A stretch of 15,670 bases of DNA from Chloroflexota bacterium. Lineage in GTDB: Bacteria > Chloroflexota > UBA6077. A model generated the notes under the pieces. It was not told the origin of the DNA. It made no database searches and was given only the letters and a program-made list of their open reading frames with translations. A program made the translations under genes and the position numbers. Location of the stretch: NCBI GenBank assembly GCA_021845945.1, contig JAJZRD010000067.1, forward strand, positions 1-15,670, written 5' to 3'. Positions 1-7,190 of the stretch are shown here, in pieces; positions within the stretch are counted from its first letter, which is position 1; the number at the start of each line of letters is the position of its first letter.

Positions 1-886
1 GGGTGGCGCGCACCTCCAGCGCCCCCTGCTGGTTGATGGTGCCGGCGTACAGCTCGTCGCCCATCCCCTTCTCCACCGGCACCGATTCCCCGGTGATGGG
101 GGCCTGGTCCACGGTTGAGCTGCCGCCGACCACCACTCCATCGGTGGCAATCCGCTCCCCCGGGCGCACCAGCAGCAGGTCGCCCGCGGCGATCTGCTCC
201 ACCGGCAGCTTCAGCTGGCGGCCATCCTTCAGGAGGGTCGCCTCCCGTGGGGCCAACTGCAGGAGCGAACGGATCGATCGGCGGGTGCGATCCATGGTGT
301 AGGACTCCAGGGCGTTCGCCAGGGAGAAGAGGAACACCACCGAGGCAGCCTCGGTCCACTCGCCGATGGCGAGGGCCCCGACGACGGCCGCCGTCATCAG
401 GACGTTCATGTCGGTGAGACCCGAGCGGAGGGAGAAGAGGGCGCTGCGCGCCGTGTGGTAGCCCCCCACCACGACGCCCAGCCCGAAGGCCAGCTGCGGC
501 AGCGGGCTCGGGACCGACAACAGGGTCAGCAGCAACCCCACGGCCACCAGACCGCCGGAGAGGGCGGTAGCAACCCCCCGTGGGTGCCGGCGCCAGAAGG
601 CCAGGGCGCTTCTCCCCTCCTCCCGGCCCTCCGGAGTCTGCTCCCGCACCCGATACCCGGCCTCGTGGACGCCCGCCACGATCCGATCCCGACCCATCAA
701 CTGGGGCACGTACTCCACCCATAGAGTGGAAGAGGTATAGCTGAGGCGGGCGTTGGCGACCCCCGGCATCCCGGCGATCGCCTTCTCCAGGCCGGCCGCG
801 CAGTCGGGACAGTCCAGCCCCTGCAGCTCCAGGGTCTCGCTCCTCAGCTCCGCAGCGGGACCCAACGTCGATGCCGCGTTATCCAT
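1..886 (-). CDS. Heavy-metal-translocating P1B-type ATPase, N-terminal part (runs off the window)
   Basis: This is a P1B-type ATPase that would pump a soft or transition metal ion across the inner membrane; only the first 295 codons are present. The ATG at 886 is preceded by a GAGGAG Shine-Dalgarno site. Residues about 17-80 form an HMA domain with the metal-binding motif GLDCPDCA (Cys26 and Cys29). Hydrophobic segments follow at about 106-124, 130-146 and 162-190. The actuator domain starts after residue 205 and contains TGES at 265-268, the dephosphorylation loop. The CPx membrane motif and the DKTGT phosphorylation site lie outside the window, so the ion cannot be read directly. The segment TDMNVLMTAAVVGALAIGEW resembles the Zn/Cd/Co (ZntA/CadA) branch more than CopA, which is an inference. 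It lies 197 bp downstream of the sensor kinase on the same strand, so it may belong to that regulon. Confidence 0.93.
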   Translation of the reverse strand, partial: MDNAASTLGPAAELRSETLELQGLDCPDCAAGLEKAIAGMPGVANARLSYTSSTLWVEYVPQLMGRDRIVAGVHEAGYRVREQTPEGREEGRSALAFWRRHPRGVATALSGGLVAVGLLLTLLSVPSPLPQLAFGLGVVVGGYHTARSALFSLRSGLTDMNVLMTAAVVGALAIGEWTEAASVVFLFSLANALESYTMDRTRRSIRSLLQLAPREATLLKDGRQLKLPVEQIAAGDLLLVRPGERIATDGVVVGGSSTVDQAPITGESVPVEKGMGDELYAGTINQQGALEVRAT

Positions 887-1047
887 CTCCACGCTCCTCA
901 CCGTTGCGCAGTCTCGTGGGCGCGCCGGCCCATCGTGAGCCGCGACCGCGCTCCCATACTCACCATGTTACTGGCCGCGACCTGGCGAGGCGATGGCCAC
1001 GGGCGGGGTAAGGCTGCTGGTTGAGCGCCCAACCGCCGGCTCGCCAT

Positions 1048-1061
1048 CTGTCCGCGGACAG
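1048..1061. promoter_or_regulatory. Perfect 14-bp palindrome in the kinase-ATPase gap
   Basis: The sequence CTGTCCGCGGACAG is a perfect palindrome in the 197-bp gap (887-1083) between the sensor kinase stop and the ATPase start. It could be an operator for the ATPase gene or part of an RNA hairpin. No convincing -35/-10 pair or MerR-type operator with a long spacer was seen in this gap. A weaker hairpin (GGTTG...CAACC) lies beside it at 1019-1034. Confidence 0.3.
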
Positions 1062-1083
1062 CCCAAACGCAAGAGCAAAGCCG

Positions 1084-2541
1084 TCAAGTTCGAGGCTGCG
1101 GCCCATCTTGCCCTCGCCGGTCGGCTGCCAGGGGCAGATGGACGGTGAAGATCGAACCCCGACCGGGGGCGGAGGCAACCTCGATCCTCCCGCCGTGAGC
1201 ACGGGCGATCCAGTCGCAGATCGCCAGACCCAGGCCGGCCCCACCTTCCGATCGGGATCGGGCCTTGTCCACCCGGTAGAAGCGCTCGAAGAGATGGGGC
1301 AGGTGCGGGGCCGCGATGCCGATGCCGGAGTCGGCAACCGCCAGGGCCGCGCTGCCACCCCTGCGCTCAACGGAGATGGTGACGTTGCCACCGGCGGGCG
1401 TGTACTTGATGGCGTTGTCCGTCAGGTTGAAGAGAAGCTGCATCAGCCGGGTCTGATCTCCCATCACGACCGCCGGCTCCACCCGGCCGAGCCCCAGACG
1501 TATTCCCCTGGCCCGGGCCAGGGGCTGGAGCTCTTCCGCCACCTCACAGGCGAGTTCGTCCACGGATTGCGGCTCCAGTTCCAGTCGCTCCCGTGCCGAG
1601 TCTGCCCTGGCCAGGATGAGAAGCTCCGAGACCAGCCGCCGCATCCGCTCCGCCTCGCCACCCACCACCCGCAATGCCTCCTGGTACTCCCTCGCGGACC
1701 GCGGCCGTTCCAGCGTCACGTCAACCTGGCTGGTGATAACGGAGAGCGGCGTCCGCAACTCGTGCGAGGCATCGGCGGTGAACTGCCGCTCGCGCTGAAA
1801 AGCGCTCTCCAGCCGCTCCAGCATGGCGTCGAAGGTCTCGGCCAGCCTCCCCACCTCGTCGTTGCTGGACACCATTCCCACCCGGCGGGAGAGGTCTTCA
1901 GCGCCGATCCGCCTGGCCAGCCGGGTGATGCGATCGATGGGAGAGAGCGCCCGTTGGGCGAGGAACAAACCCCCGCCAGCTGCCAGAACCAGGGTCGCCG
2001 GCACGGCAAGGCCCATCAACAGCAGCAGTTGGCCGAGGGCCGCCCGCAACTCGTCCTCCGGCCGTCCCACCTCCAGCACCGCGACCGTACGACCATTCTC
2101 CTGAACCGGCACGATGAGCACTCGCCACCCCTCGTCGGTGCCCTGCTGTACGGTGGCGAAGGTCACCTCTCCGCGGGCCGCTTGCCCCCGGGCCCCCGCC
2201 AGGGGGGAAGCTGCCCACCGGGGGGCACCATCCAGAAGAAGCTGCCCCTTCGGGTCGTAGAGCGCGACGGCGACGTCAGGGGGGAGCTGCCCGGCCACCC
2301 CTCCCAGGCGAGGCCGCCCGTTCTCGAAGTCGACGCTCGTCTGCAACTGGGCTGCCGCGGCCCGCAGCGTGGCCTCCTGCTGCTCGCGTAGCCCGCGCGA
2401 GAGACTGATGTACAGGAAGCCGGAGAAAGCGAAAAGGATCAGCGCCAGCAAGGCCACGTACCACAGGGTGAGCCGCACACGGATGGGAAGGCCGCGCGGC
2501 CAGGAGAGGACGTGGGAAGCCAACTGCCGGGGGTGCTTCAT
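1084..2541 (-). CDS. Membrane-bound sensor histidine kinase (HAMP, HisKA, HATPase_c)
   Basis: This is the sensor kinase partner of the response regulator just upstream; the two genes overlap by 4 bp (ATGA), so they are translationally coupled. The 485-residue protein has a transmembrane helix at about 26-48, an extracytoplasmic sensor region of about 120 residues, and a second helix at about 171-195. A HAMP linker follows at about 196-248. The dimerisation box FTADASHELRTPLS carries the phospho-acceptor His260. The catalytic domain has the N box NLTDNAIKYTP (about 372-382), the G1 box DSGIGIA (404-410), the F box LFERFYR and the G2 box GAGLGLAI. The architecture is that of the CusS/QseC/PhoR-like class. 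The sensor region has no obvious His/Cys cluster, so the ligand is unknown. The closeness to a PepSY protein and a metal ATPase suggests envelope or metal stress, as inference. Confidence 0.95.
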   Translation of the reverse strand: MKHPRQLASHVLSWPRGLPIRVRLTLWYVALLALILFAFSGFLYISLSRGLREQQEATLRAAAAQLQTSVDFENGRPRLGGVAGQLPPDVAVALYDPKGQLLLDGAPRWAASPLAGARGQAARGEVTFATVQQGTDEGWRVLIVPVQENGRTVAVLEVGRPEDELRAALGQLLLLMGLAVPATLVLAAGGGLFLAQRALSPIDRITRLARRIGAEDLSRRVGMVSSNDEVGRLAETFDAMLERLESAFQRERQFTADASHELRTPLSVITSQVDVTLERPRSAREYQEALRVVGGEAERMRRLVSELLILARADSARERLELEPQSVDELACEVAEELQPLARARGIRLGLGRVEPAVVMGDQTRLMQLLFNLTDNAIKYTPAGGNVTISVERRGGSAALAVADSGIGIAAPHLPHLFERFYRVDKARSRSEGGAGLGLAICDWIARAHGGRIEVASAPGRGSIFTVHLPLAADRRGQDGPQPRT

Positions 2542-3212
2542 CGAGGGACCTTGAGTTGATAGCCTGTGCCCCGCACGGTGTGGATCAGTCGGGGCTCATG
2601 CCCGTCGTCCAGCTTGCGACGCAGGTACCGGATGTAGACGTCCACCAGATTGGACATCGCGGTGAAATCGTAGCTCCACACGTGCTCCGCGATCTGGGTT
2701 CGGGTGAGCACCCGACTCGGGTTGCGCACCAGGTACTCCAGCAGGGCGTATTCCTTGCTGGTCAGTGCGACCATCCGGCCAGCCCTGCGCACCTCGCGGC
2801 TGATGGTGTCCACCTCCAGGTCCGCCACCCGCAGCACCGGATCCTTCACCAGCTCATCGCGGCGCAGGAGGGCCCGGACGCGAGCCACCAGCTCCCGGAA
2901 GGCGAAGGGCTTGATCAGGTAATCGTCGGCGCCGCTGTCCAGCCCCGCCACTCGATCGTCCACGGCGTCCCGGGCGGTCAGCATCAGGATCGGGGTGGCC
3001 ACCCGGCGGGCCCTCAGCGACCGGGCGACCTCCAGGCCGCTCATAACGGGCAACATCACGTCGAGAATGATGAGGTCGTATTCGGCCGTCTCGGCGAGGG
3101 CAAGGCCGTCCTCGCCGTCGTGGGCCACGTCCGTGGCATAGCCGTGCTCCTGAAGTCCGCGCTTCAGCACTTCGGCCAGTTGCTTCTCGTCCTCAACTAT
3201 CAGGATGCGCAC
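2538..3212 (-). CDS. OmpR/PhoB-family response regulator
   Basis: This is a DNA-binding response regulator of 224 residues. The receiver domain (1-115) has the acidic pair Glu7/Asp8, phospho-acceptor Asp51 in LIILDVMLP, Thr79 and Lys101 in LIKPF. The C-terminal winged helix (about 130-224) has the family's recognition segment TRTQIAEHVWSYDF and the wing end IHTVRGTGYQLKVP. The open frame extends upstream to 3386, but the GTG at 3212 starts exactly at the conserved VRILIVEDE and has an AGAGG ribosome site about 8 bases before it, so it is taken as the start. The upstream frame also crosses an extended -10 promoter and an inverted repeat. It is cotranscribed with the kinase (4-bp overlap). OmpR-type regulators often bind direct repeats of 10-11 bp, and such a repeat is present at 4199-4220. 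Confidence 0.95.
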   Translation of the reverse strand: MRILIVEDEKQLAEVLKRGLQEHGYATDVAHDGEDGLALAETAEYDLIILDVMLPVMSGLEVARSLRARRVATPILMLTARDAVDDRVAGLDSGADDYLIKPFAFRELVARVRALLRRDELVKDPVLRVADLEVDTISREVRRAGRMVALTSKEYALLEYLVRNPSRVLTRTQIAEHVWSYDFTAMSNLVDVYIRYLRRKLDDGHEPRLIHTVRGTGYQLKVPR

Positions 3213-3263
3213 CGTACAACCTCTCGTTGCCCCAACGCTGGCCCATTGCGCTAACCGTAGATA

Positions 3264-3272
3264 AGTATAGCA
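3264..3272 (-). promoter_or_regulatory. Extended -10 promoter for the response regulator/kinase pair
   Basis: Read on the minus strand this is TGC-TATACT, an extended -10 element about 52 bases before the GTG start of the regulator. The predicted start site is near 3257. No good -35 is present, which suits an extended -10 or an activator-dependent promoter. Confidence 0.5.
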
Positions 3273-3284
3273 AACCCTCGAGCG

Positions 3285-3299
3285 GGGAGCCCTGCTCCC
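3285..3299. promoter_or_regulatory. Inverted repeat at the -35 region of the regulator promoter
   Basis: GGGAGC-CCT-GCTCCC is a perfect inverted repeat with 6-bp arms. It sits about where the -35 of the 3264-3272 promoter would be. It could be an operator or a chance GC-rich hairpin. Confidence 0.3.
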
Positions 3300-3390
3300 T
3301 CTCGCCGGTACAGGGCTATGACCGGCGTTGATCCCCCTGACTGCCAACTCGTTGCCCCCATCGCTAGTCCTTCTCTCAGCACTCAAGATG

Positions 3391-3419
3391 AGGGGCGAGG
3401 AGTTCTCCTCCTCGCCCCT
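3391..3419 (-). terminator. Strong hairpin after the PepSY gene
   Basis: A perfect 12-bp stem (AGGGGCGAGGAG pairing with CTCCTCGCCCCT) with a 5-nt loop lies 30 bases downstream of the PepSY stop and upstream of the regulator promoter. The sequence after it on the minus strand (CATCTTGAG) has only a poor U tract, so termination may be partial. The stem also works in the opposite orientation. Confidence 0.6.
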
Positions 3420-3448
3420 TGCTCCGCATGGACCGGCTGCCAGAAAGG

Positions 3449-3946
3449 CTAATCCTCGGCCCCGGCCGTTTCCGCGGCTTCATGGCCCTCGTGACCCTCG
3501 GGTCCGCCCGCCTCGGTTGCCAGCACCTTGGCGTTGCCGGCATCCACCTTCACGTCCTGGGCCTTGCCGCTCTTGTCGGTGAGCTGGACGCTGTAGACCA
3601 CGCTGCCGTTCTCGTTCTCGAGCTCCACCTTGTTCACTGTCGCGCCCGGGAACTGGGCCAGGGCCGCTTCCTTGGCCTGGTCGGCCGTGATCTTGGCCAT
3701 ACCGGCCAGCGCCTTGGCCTCATCCTGCTCGCTCTGATCCTTCTGGTCCTGCGGCGCCTGGATCGACCCGGTGTAGGCAGGCTGCTCCTGCTCCTGCTTT
3801 ACCTGGTCCTGCTGCGCCGCCGTTTGGGGCGTTGCCGGCGCGGTGGGGGCTTGAGCCCCGGCCACTCCCAGGGTCACACTCCCCAGGAGAAAGGCCGCCA
3901 CGAGGGCCCCGGCCATACCGCCGCCGAAGAGTAGTCGCTTGATCAT
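3449..3946 (-). CDS. Secreted PepSY-domain protein with His/acidic tail
   Basis: This is a 165-residue exported protein. The ATG at 3946 is chosen because GGAGG sits 8 bases upstream and the protein then begins with a classic signal peptide: MIKR, a hydrophobic core at about 11-29, and a probable cleavage site near AGA-QA (residue 31). An in-frame ATG at 3997 would add 17 residues and spoil the signal sequence. Residues about 33-80 are a low-complexity Gln/Ala/Pro/Glu linker. A PepSY domain spans about 85-145 (KITADQAKEAALAQFPGATVN; YSVQLTDKSGKAQDVKVDAGNAKVL). The C-terminus is acidic and His-containing (GHEGHEAAE at 151-159), a possible metal-binding tail by inference. PepSY proteins often neighbour two-component systems, as here. 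PepSY domains are proposed to bind or inhibit peptidases, but no activity can be assigned. Confidence 0.85.
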   Translation of the reverse strand: MIKRLLFGGGMAGALVAAFLLGSVTLGVAGAQAPTAPATPQTAAQQDQVKQEQEQPAYTGSIQAPQDQKDQSEQDEAKALAGMAKITADQAKEAALAQFPGATVNKVELENENGSVVYSVQLTDKSGKAQDVKVDAGNAKVLATEAGGPEGHEGHEAAETAGAED

Positions 3947-4044
3947 CGGTTGATCCTCCATAACGTTGCCGTGTATTGCCCCCTGCCGCCGAGCCATCTC
4001 GCCCTCGGCCTGGTGGGGGATTCCCTGATTGGACGGGATAAGCT

Positions 4045-4166
4045 ACCCCACGGGGATCGGCCTTCCTCCGGCCCGGGTCCGTCGCCGATGGATCCCCTCG
4101 ATCCGTCGCGCCGGGCCTCCCGGACGGACGACGAGACTCACCTCCTTCCCGTGTAGTCCGTGGGGT
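4045..4166 (-). ncRNA. Candidate structured mRNA leader upstream of the PepSY gene
   Basis: This stretch folds well on paper. An outer stem pairs ACCCCACGG (4045-4053) with CCGTGGGGT (4158-4166). Inside it, GTCCGTC (4077-4083) pairs with GACGGAC (4123-4129), enclosing a hairpin GGATC-CCCTC-GATCC (4090-4104, extendable to about 9 pairs) and a small hairpin near 4111-4123. GGCC (4059-4062) pairs with GGCC (4070-4073). An alternative helix of GGCCCGG (4070-4076) with CCGGGCC (4111-4117) excludes the last two, so two states are possible. A perfect anti-16S match (AAGGAGGTGA on the minus strand, 4147-4138) lies inside, leading a 32-codon GTG frame that ends at 4043. No known riboswitch class was recognised. 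Between the leader and the PepSY start there is a further 6-bp hairpin at 3988-4009. Confidence 0.4.
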
Positions 4167-4198
4167 CTCTCCACGTCGCGTTTGGAGGTTAGCGTCGG

Positions 4199-4220
4199 AC
4201 GATTAAGCCACGATTAAGCC
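4199..4220 (-). promoter_or_regulatory. Perfect 11-bp tandem direct repeat, likely response-regulator box
   Basis: ACGATTAAGCC occurs twice in immediate tandem (4199-4209 and 4210-4220). On the minus strand it reads CTTAAT-N5-CTTAAT, the spacing and half-site style bound by OmpR-family regulators such as PmrA and PhoP. It lies just upstream of the structured leader of the PepSY gene, and the response regulator encoded two genes away is of the right family. Direct regulation is an inference. The stretch 4221-4382 between this site and the purH hairpin holds no gene or clear site that I can support. Confidence 0.5.
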
Positions 4221-4382
4221 AGCCCATAAGTATTCTCATCGAATGGCACAAAGTGGGTGTCAGAGAGTCTTTGAGATGCGACTTACTCGGATGGCTAGAG
4301 GCCTCGGGATGCCGCCCGATCACGAGCCACAGGAGCATGACTGGCCCTCAAGAACTGAACGATGGGGGAGCGGTGCGTCATG

Positions 4383-4406
4383 GGGGCCGGCGTCTCTGCC
4401 GGCCCC
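4383..4406 (-). terminator. Hairpin after purH (end of the purine operon)
   Basis: GGGGCCGGC pairs with GCCGGCCCC across a 6-nt loop (GTCTCT), giving a 9-bp GC-only stem 14 bases past the purH stop. There is no U tract after it on the minus strand, so it may be a weak terminator or a 3'-end-protecting hairpin. Confidence 0.55.
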
Positions 4407-4420
4407 GTGAGGACAGGGTG

Positions 4421-5971
4421 TCAGTGCTTGAAGTGCCTGCGGTAGGTGAACATCATCGCCATCTGGGCGGTGTTGGCGGCGCGGATCACGTCCTGATCTC
4501 GGACCGAGCCGCCCGGCTGGATCACCGCCGTGATGCCGGCATCGGCCGCCACCTCGATGCCGTCCGGGAAGGGGAAGTAGGCGTCGGAGGCCATCACGCT
4601 CCCCTTGGCCCGATCCCCAGCCTTCTTGATGGCCAGCTCCACCGCGTCCACCCGGCTCATCTGGCCGGCGCCGACCCCCGCCACCGAAAGCTTCCTGGCC
4701 AGGATGATACCGTTGGAGCGGACGTGCTTGACGGCGTGCCAGGCGAACAGCAGATCGGTCAGCTCCTCCAGGGTAGGCTCCCGCCGGGTAACCACGTCCC
4801 GAGGGAAGGAGTCCTCACCGTTGCGATCCCGCTCCTGGACCAGGAAGCCGCCCAGGATCCGCTTGAAGTCCAGCGCCGGCACTCCGGCGACCTCCTGCCG
4901 CCTGGCCTCCCAGTCCTCCTCCACGGCCATGATCCGCAGATCCCGCCTGGCTCGAAGGACTTCCAGCGCCCCATTGGTGAAACCCGGCGCGATCAGGTCC
5001 TCGAAGAAGACCTGGCAGATCTCGCGGGCGGTGGTCTCGTCGACGATGCGGTTAACCCCCACGGCGCCGCCGAAGGCCGACTTGGGATCGGTGGCCAGGG
5101 CCCGCCGGAAGGCCTCGGTGACGCTCTCGGCGCAGGCCAGCCCGCAGGGGTTGCCGTGCTTGACGATGGTCACCGCGGGAGCGGTGAAGTCGGTGACGAT
5201 GGACCAGGCCGCGTCCAGGTCGTAGCTGTTGTTGAAGGAGAGCTGCTTGCCGTGCAGCTGTTTGGCCGTGGCTACCCCCGATGGGAGGACCCGGCTGGTG
5301 GCATCGACGTAGAAGGCCGCCGCCTGGTGCGGGTTCTCCCCGTAGCGAAGCTCCTGCACCCGTTGGAGGGGTACGGTCAGCTCGTCGGGGAAGAGCACCG
5401 TCTCGGGCCTCAGGTAGTTGGCGATCTGAGCGTCGTAGAAGGCGGTGTGCTCGAAAGCCTTCACCGCCAACCTCCGCCTGGTGGCCTCGAACACCCCGGC
5501 CTCGCTCCTGAGCTCGGTCAGCACCGCAGGGTAATCGGCGGGATCGACTACCACCACCACATCCTGGTAGTTCTTGGCCGCCGCCCTCAGCATCGTGGGC
5601 CCACCAACGTCGATCATCTCCAGGACCTCGCCCAGGTCGGAGCTGCGGCGGGCCGTCTCGGCGAAGGGGTAGAGGTTGACCACCACCAGATCGACGGGCC
5701 GAATCTGGTGCCTCTTCAGCTCCTCCATGTGCCGGGGGTCGCTCCGGCGTGCCAGGATCCCACCGTGGATCGCCGGGTGGAGCGTCTTCACGCGACCCCC
5801 CAGGATCTCCGGGGAACCCGTCACTTCGCTCACCCCCGTGACGGGGATACCGGCATCGGCGAGGGCGGTCTGGGTGCCGCCGGTCGAAAGGATCTCTATC
5901 CCCAGATCGCTCAGACCTCGGGCGAAATCCACGACACCCGATTTATCGTACACACTGATGATTGCTCTCAC
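4421..5971 (-). CDS. purH: Bifunctional AICAR formyltransferase/IMP cyclohydrolase
   Basis: PurH carries out the last two steps of IMP synthesis in the cytosol: formylation of AICAR with 10-formyl-THF, then ring closure. The 516 residues match the usual length. The N-terminal MGS-like cyclohydrolase domain (1 to about 190) shows ISVYDKSG, STGGT, GGRVKTLHP and HGGILAR. The C-terminal transformylase domain shows LRYGENPHQ (208-216), KQLHGKQLSFNN and the catalytic Lys271-His272 in KHGNPCG, and ends with RDQDVIRAANTAQMAMMFTYRRHFKH-type sequence. The start is GTG at 5971 with AGGAGG 5 bases upstream; that ribosome site overlaps the stop codon of the DUF4388 gene, so coupling is likely. It is the last gene of the purine operon. 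No defect was seen. Confidence 0.98.
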   Translation of the reverse strand: MRAIISVYDKSGVVDFARGLSDLGIEILSTGGTQTALADAGIPVTGVSEVTGSPEILGGRVKTLHPAIHGGILARRSDPRHMEELKRHQIRPVDLVVVNLYPFAETARRSSDLGEVLEMIDVGGPTMLRAAAKNYQDVVVVVDPADYPAVLTELRSEAGVFEATRRRLAVKAFEHTAFYDAQIANYLRPETVLFPDELTVPLQRVQELRYGENPHQAAAFYVDATSRVLPSGVATAKQLHGKQLSFNNSYDLDAAWSIVTDFTAPAVTIVKHGNPCGLACAESVTEAFRRALATDPKSAFGGAVGVNRIVDETTAREICQVFFEDLIAPGFTNGALEVLRARRDLRIMAVEEDWEARRQEVAGVPALDFKRILGGFLVQERDRNGEDSFPRDVVTRREPTLEELTDLLFAWHAVKHVRSNGIILARKLSVAGVGAGQMSRVDAVELAIKKAGDRAKGSVMASDAYFPFPDGIEVAADAGITAVIQPGGSVRDQDVIRAANTAQMAMMFTYRRHFKH

Positions 5972-5980
5972 CGGTTCCTC

Positions 5981-6532
5981 CTACTCCCTCACCTCGACTC
6001 TCAGCAGTCCGTCCTCCGCCAGCTTGCGCAGCGTCCGATAGGCAGCCAGCCCACCGCCCGCCCGTTGAGCCAGCACGGAAAGAACCTGAGGGCCGCTCAG
6101 GCCGGCCACCAGCTTCCACTCGCCCCGACCGATCTGCACCTTCTCCACCCCTGTTGGCAGATCGGTCACCAGCCGGACGACCGCGGAGGCATCGTGGAGC
6201 ACGTTCCAGATCCCCAGCCACTCCTCCTGGACCGCTGCCGCCTTTTCCAGCAGCAGGGTCGCCGGCTCCTCCAGACTCTCCCTCGGCGTGGTGGCGCCGT
6301 CGTGGTAGGCGAAGCTGCCGGCATTCCAGGAGCAGAGCAAGTCCAGGGCGTCCCTGCCCTCCCGCCCGTCCGTCTCGGCTGACACCGGCCGGCCGTCCCG
6401 AAAGTAGAGAGCGCCGGCCTGCGTGATCCCTCCCCTCCCACGAGAGAAGCGAATCACTCCCGTCTTGGCGGATGAGGCGAGGAGATGAAGAAGGTCGACG
6501 ATCGTGAACTCGGGAAGGCTACCCTGCAACAA
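5981..6532 (-). CDS. DUF4388 (PATAN-type) domain protein inside the purine operon
   Basis: This 183-residue protein starts with LQGSLPEFTIVDLLHLLASSAKTGVI, the hallmark of the DUF4388/PATAN family, followed by GALYFRDGRPVSAETD and GSFAYHDG. This domain (about 1-100) is often found in regulatory proteins such as PatA and gliding or signalling proteins, and is thought to mediate protein interactions. The rest (about 105-183) looks like a small helical/winged-helix region (LSVLAQRAGGGLAAYRTLRKLAEDGLLRVE), possibly the second part of the same family. There are no transmembrane segments. It starts at TTG 6532 with AGAGGA about 8 bases upstream, overlaps the 3' end of purN by 14 bp, and ends 9 bp before purH, so it is part of the operon. 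No purine enzyme function is known for this family; its role here is unknown. Confidence 0.88.
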   Translation of the reverse strand: MLQGSLPEFTIVDLLHLLASSAKTGVIRFSRGRGGITQAGALYFRDGRPVSAETDGREGRDALDLLCSWNAGSFAYHDGATTPRESLEEPATLLLEKAAAVQEEWLGIWNVLHDASAVVRLVTDLPTGVEKVQIGRGEWKLVAGLSGPQVLSVLAQRAGGGLAAYRTLRKLAEDGLLRVEVRE

Positions 6533-7190
6533 TGTCGGGATCCTCTGCGATTCTCACCCGGCGACCCTCCACTCTGAGTTTGCCCTCGGCGAAAAGTCGA
6601 ATGGCCCGCGAGTAGTGGCTGTGCTCCTGCTCCAAGATGCGCGCCGCCAGCCGCTCCACGGTGTCGCCTTCCAACACCGGCACGGCCGCCTGCAGGATGA
6701 TGGGACCCGCATCCACGGCGCCCTCGGTGACGAAGTGGACGGTGCAGCCCGAAAGCTTGACGCCGTGCTCCAGGGCTTCCGCCTGGGCGTGCAGGGTCCC
6801 CGCGAAAGCGGGCAGCAGCGAGGGGTGGATGTTCACGATCCGGCCGCGAAAGGAGTCGAAGATCGGCTGTCCGATGATCCGATCGTAGCCCGCCATCACC
6901 ACCAGATCGGTGCCCGCCTCCGCCAGCCTTCGAGCGATGGCGGCTTCGTGGGCATCCCTGGTCGAGTAGTCCCGCCTCTCGAGCACCGCCGTGGGCAGTC
7001 CCCTGTCCCGTGCCCAGACCAGGCCCCGGGCGTCGGAATGGTTGCACAGGACGAGGGCAACCTCCGCCGCCAGCCGCCCCGCCTCGACGTTGGCCACGAT
7101 GGCCTGCATGTTGCTGCCCCGCCCCGAGATCAGGATCCCGAGTCGAAGAGGTTTCGAGCTGTTGCCAAAACCACTAAGACTCGAAGACAC
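6519..7190 (-). CDS. purN: Phosphoribosylglycinamide formyltransferase (GAR transformylase)
   Basis: PurN transfers a formyl group from 10-formyl-THF to GAR, the third step of purine synthesis. The 223-residue protein shows the phosphate-binding GRGSNMQAI (23-31), the catalytic Asn120, His122 in NIHPSLLPAF, and Asp160 in TEGAVDAGPIILQ, so all three catalytic residues are present. The start is GTG at 7190 with GAGGAG about 7 bases upstream. The first 14 or so residues (MSSSLSGFGNSSKP) precede the usual family start at LRLGILISG and are encoded by one arm of an intergenic repeat (7171-7194), so the N-terminus seems to be repeat-derived. The stop lies inside the DUF4388 gene (14-bp overlap). The loop after the catalytic motif (AFAGTLHAQAEALEHG) is slightly longer than usual. 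Confidence 0.96.
   Translation of the reverse strand: MSSSLSGFGNSSKPLRLGILISGRGSNMQAIVANVEAGRLAAEVALVLCNHSDARGLVWARDRGLPTAVLERRDYSTRDAHEAAIARRLAEAGTDLVVMAGYDRIIGQPIFDSFRGRIVNIHPSLLPAFAGTLHAQAEALEHGVKLSGCTVHFVTEGAVDAGPIILQAAVPVLEGDTVERLAARILEQEHSHYSRAIRLFAEGKLRVEGRRVRIAEDPDIVAG

Noticed and set aside
4043..4141. A 32-codon GTG frame in the PepSY leader
   Set aside because: The strong ribosome site touches the GTG with no spacer and the product is Arg/Gly-rich with no likeness to known leaders; it is kept only as a note to the structured leader.
4045..4166. An M-box or manganese (yybP-ykoY) riboswitch
   Set aside because: A few words such as AGGTGAG and GGGGTAG look similar, but the conserved core order of those classes is not present.
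4253..6382. A 709-codon open frame on the plus strand
   Set aside because: It lies antisense to purH and the DUF4388 gene; its product is low-complexity His/Gly/Leu-rich with no domain. It is a by-product of high-GC codon use on the other strand.
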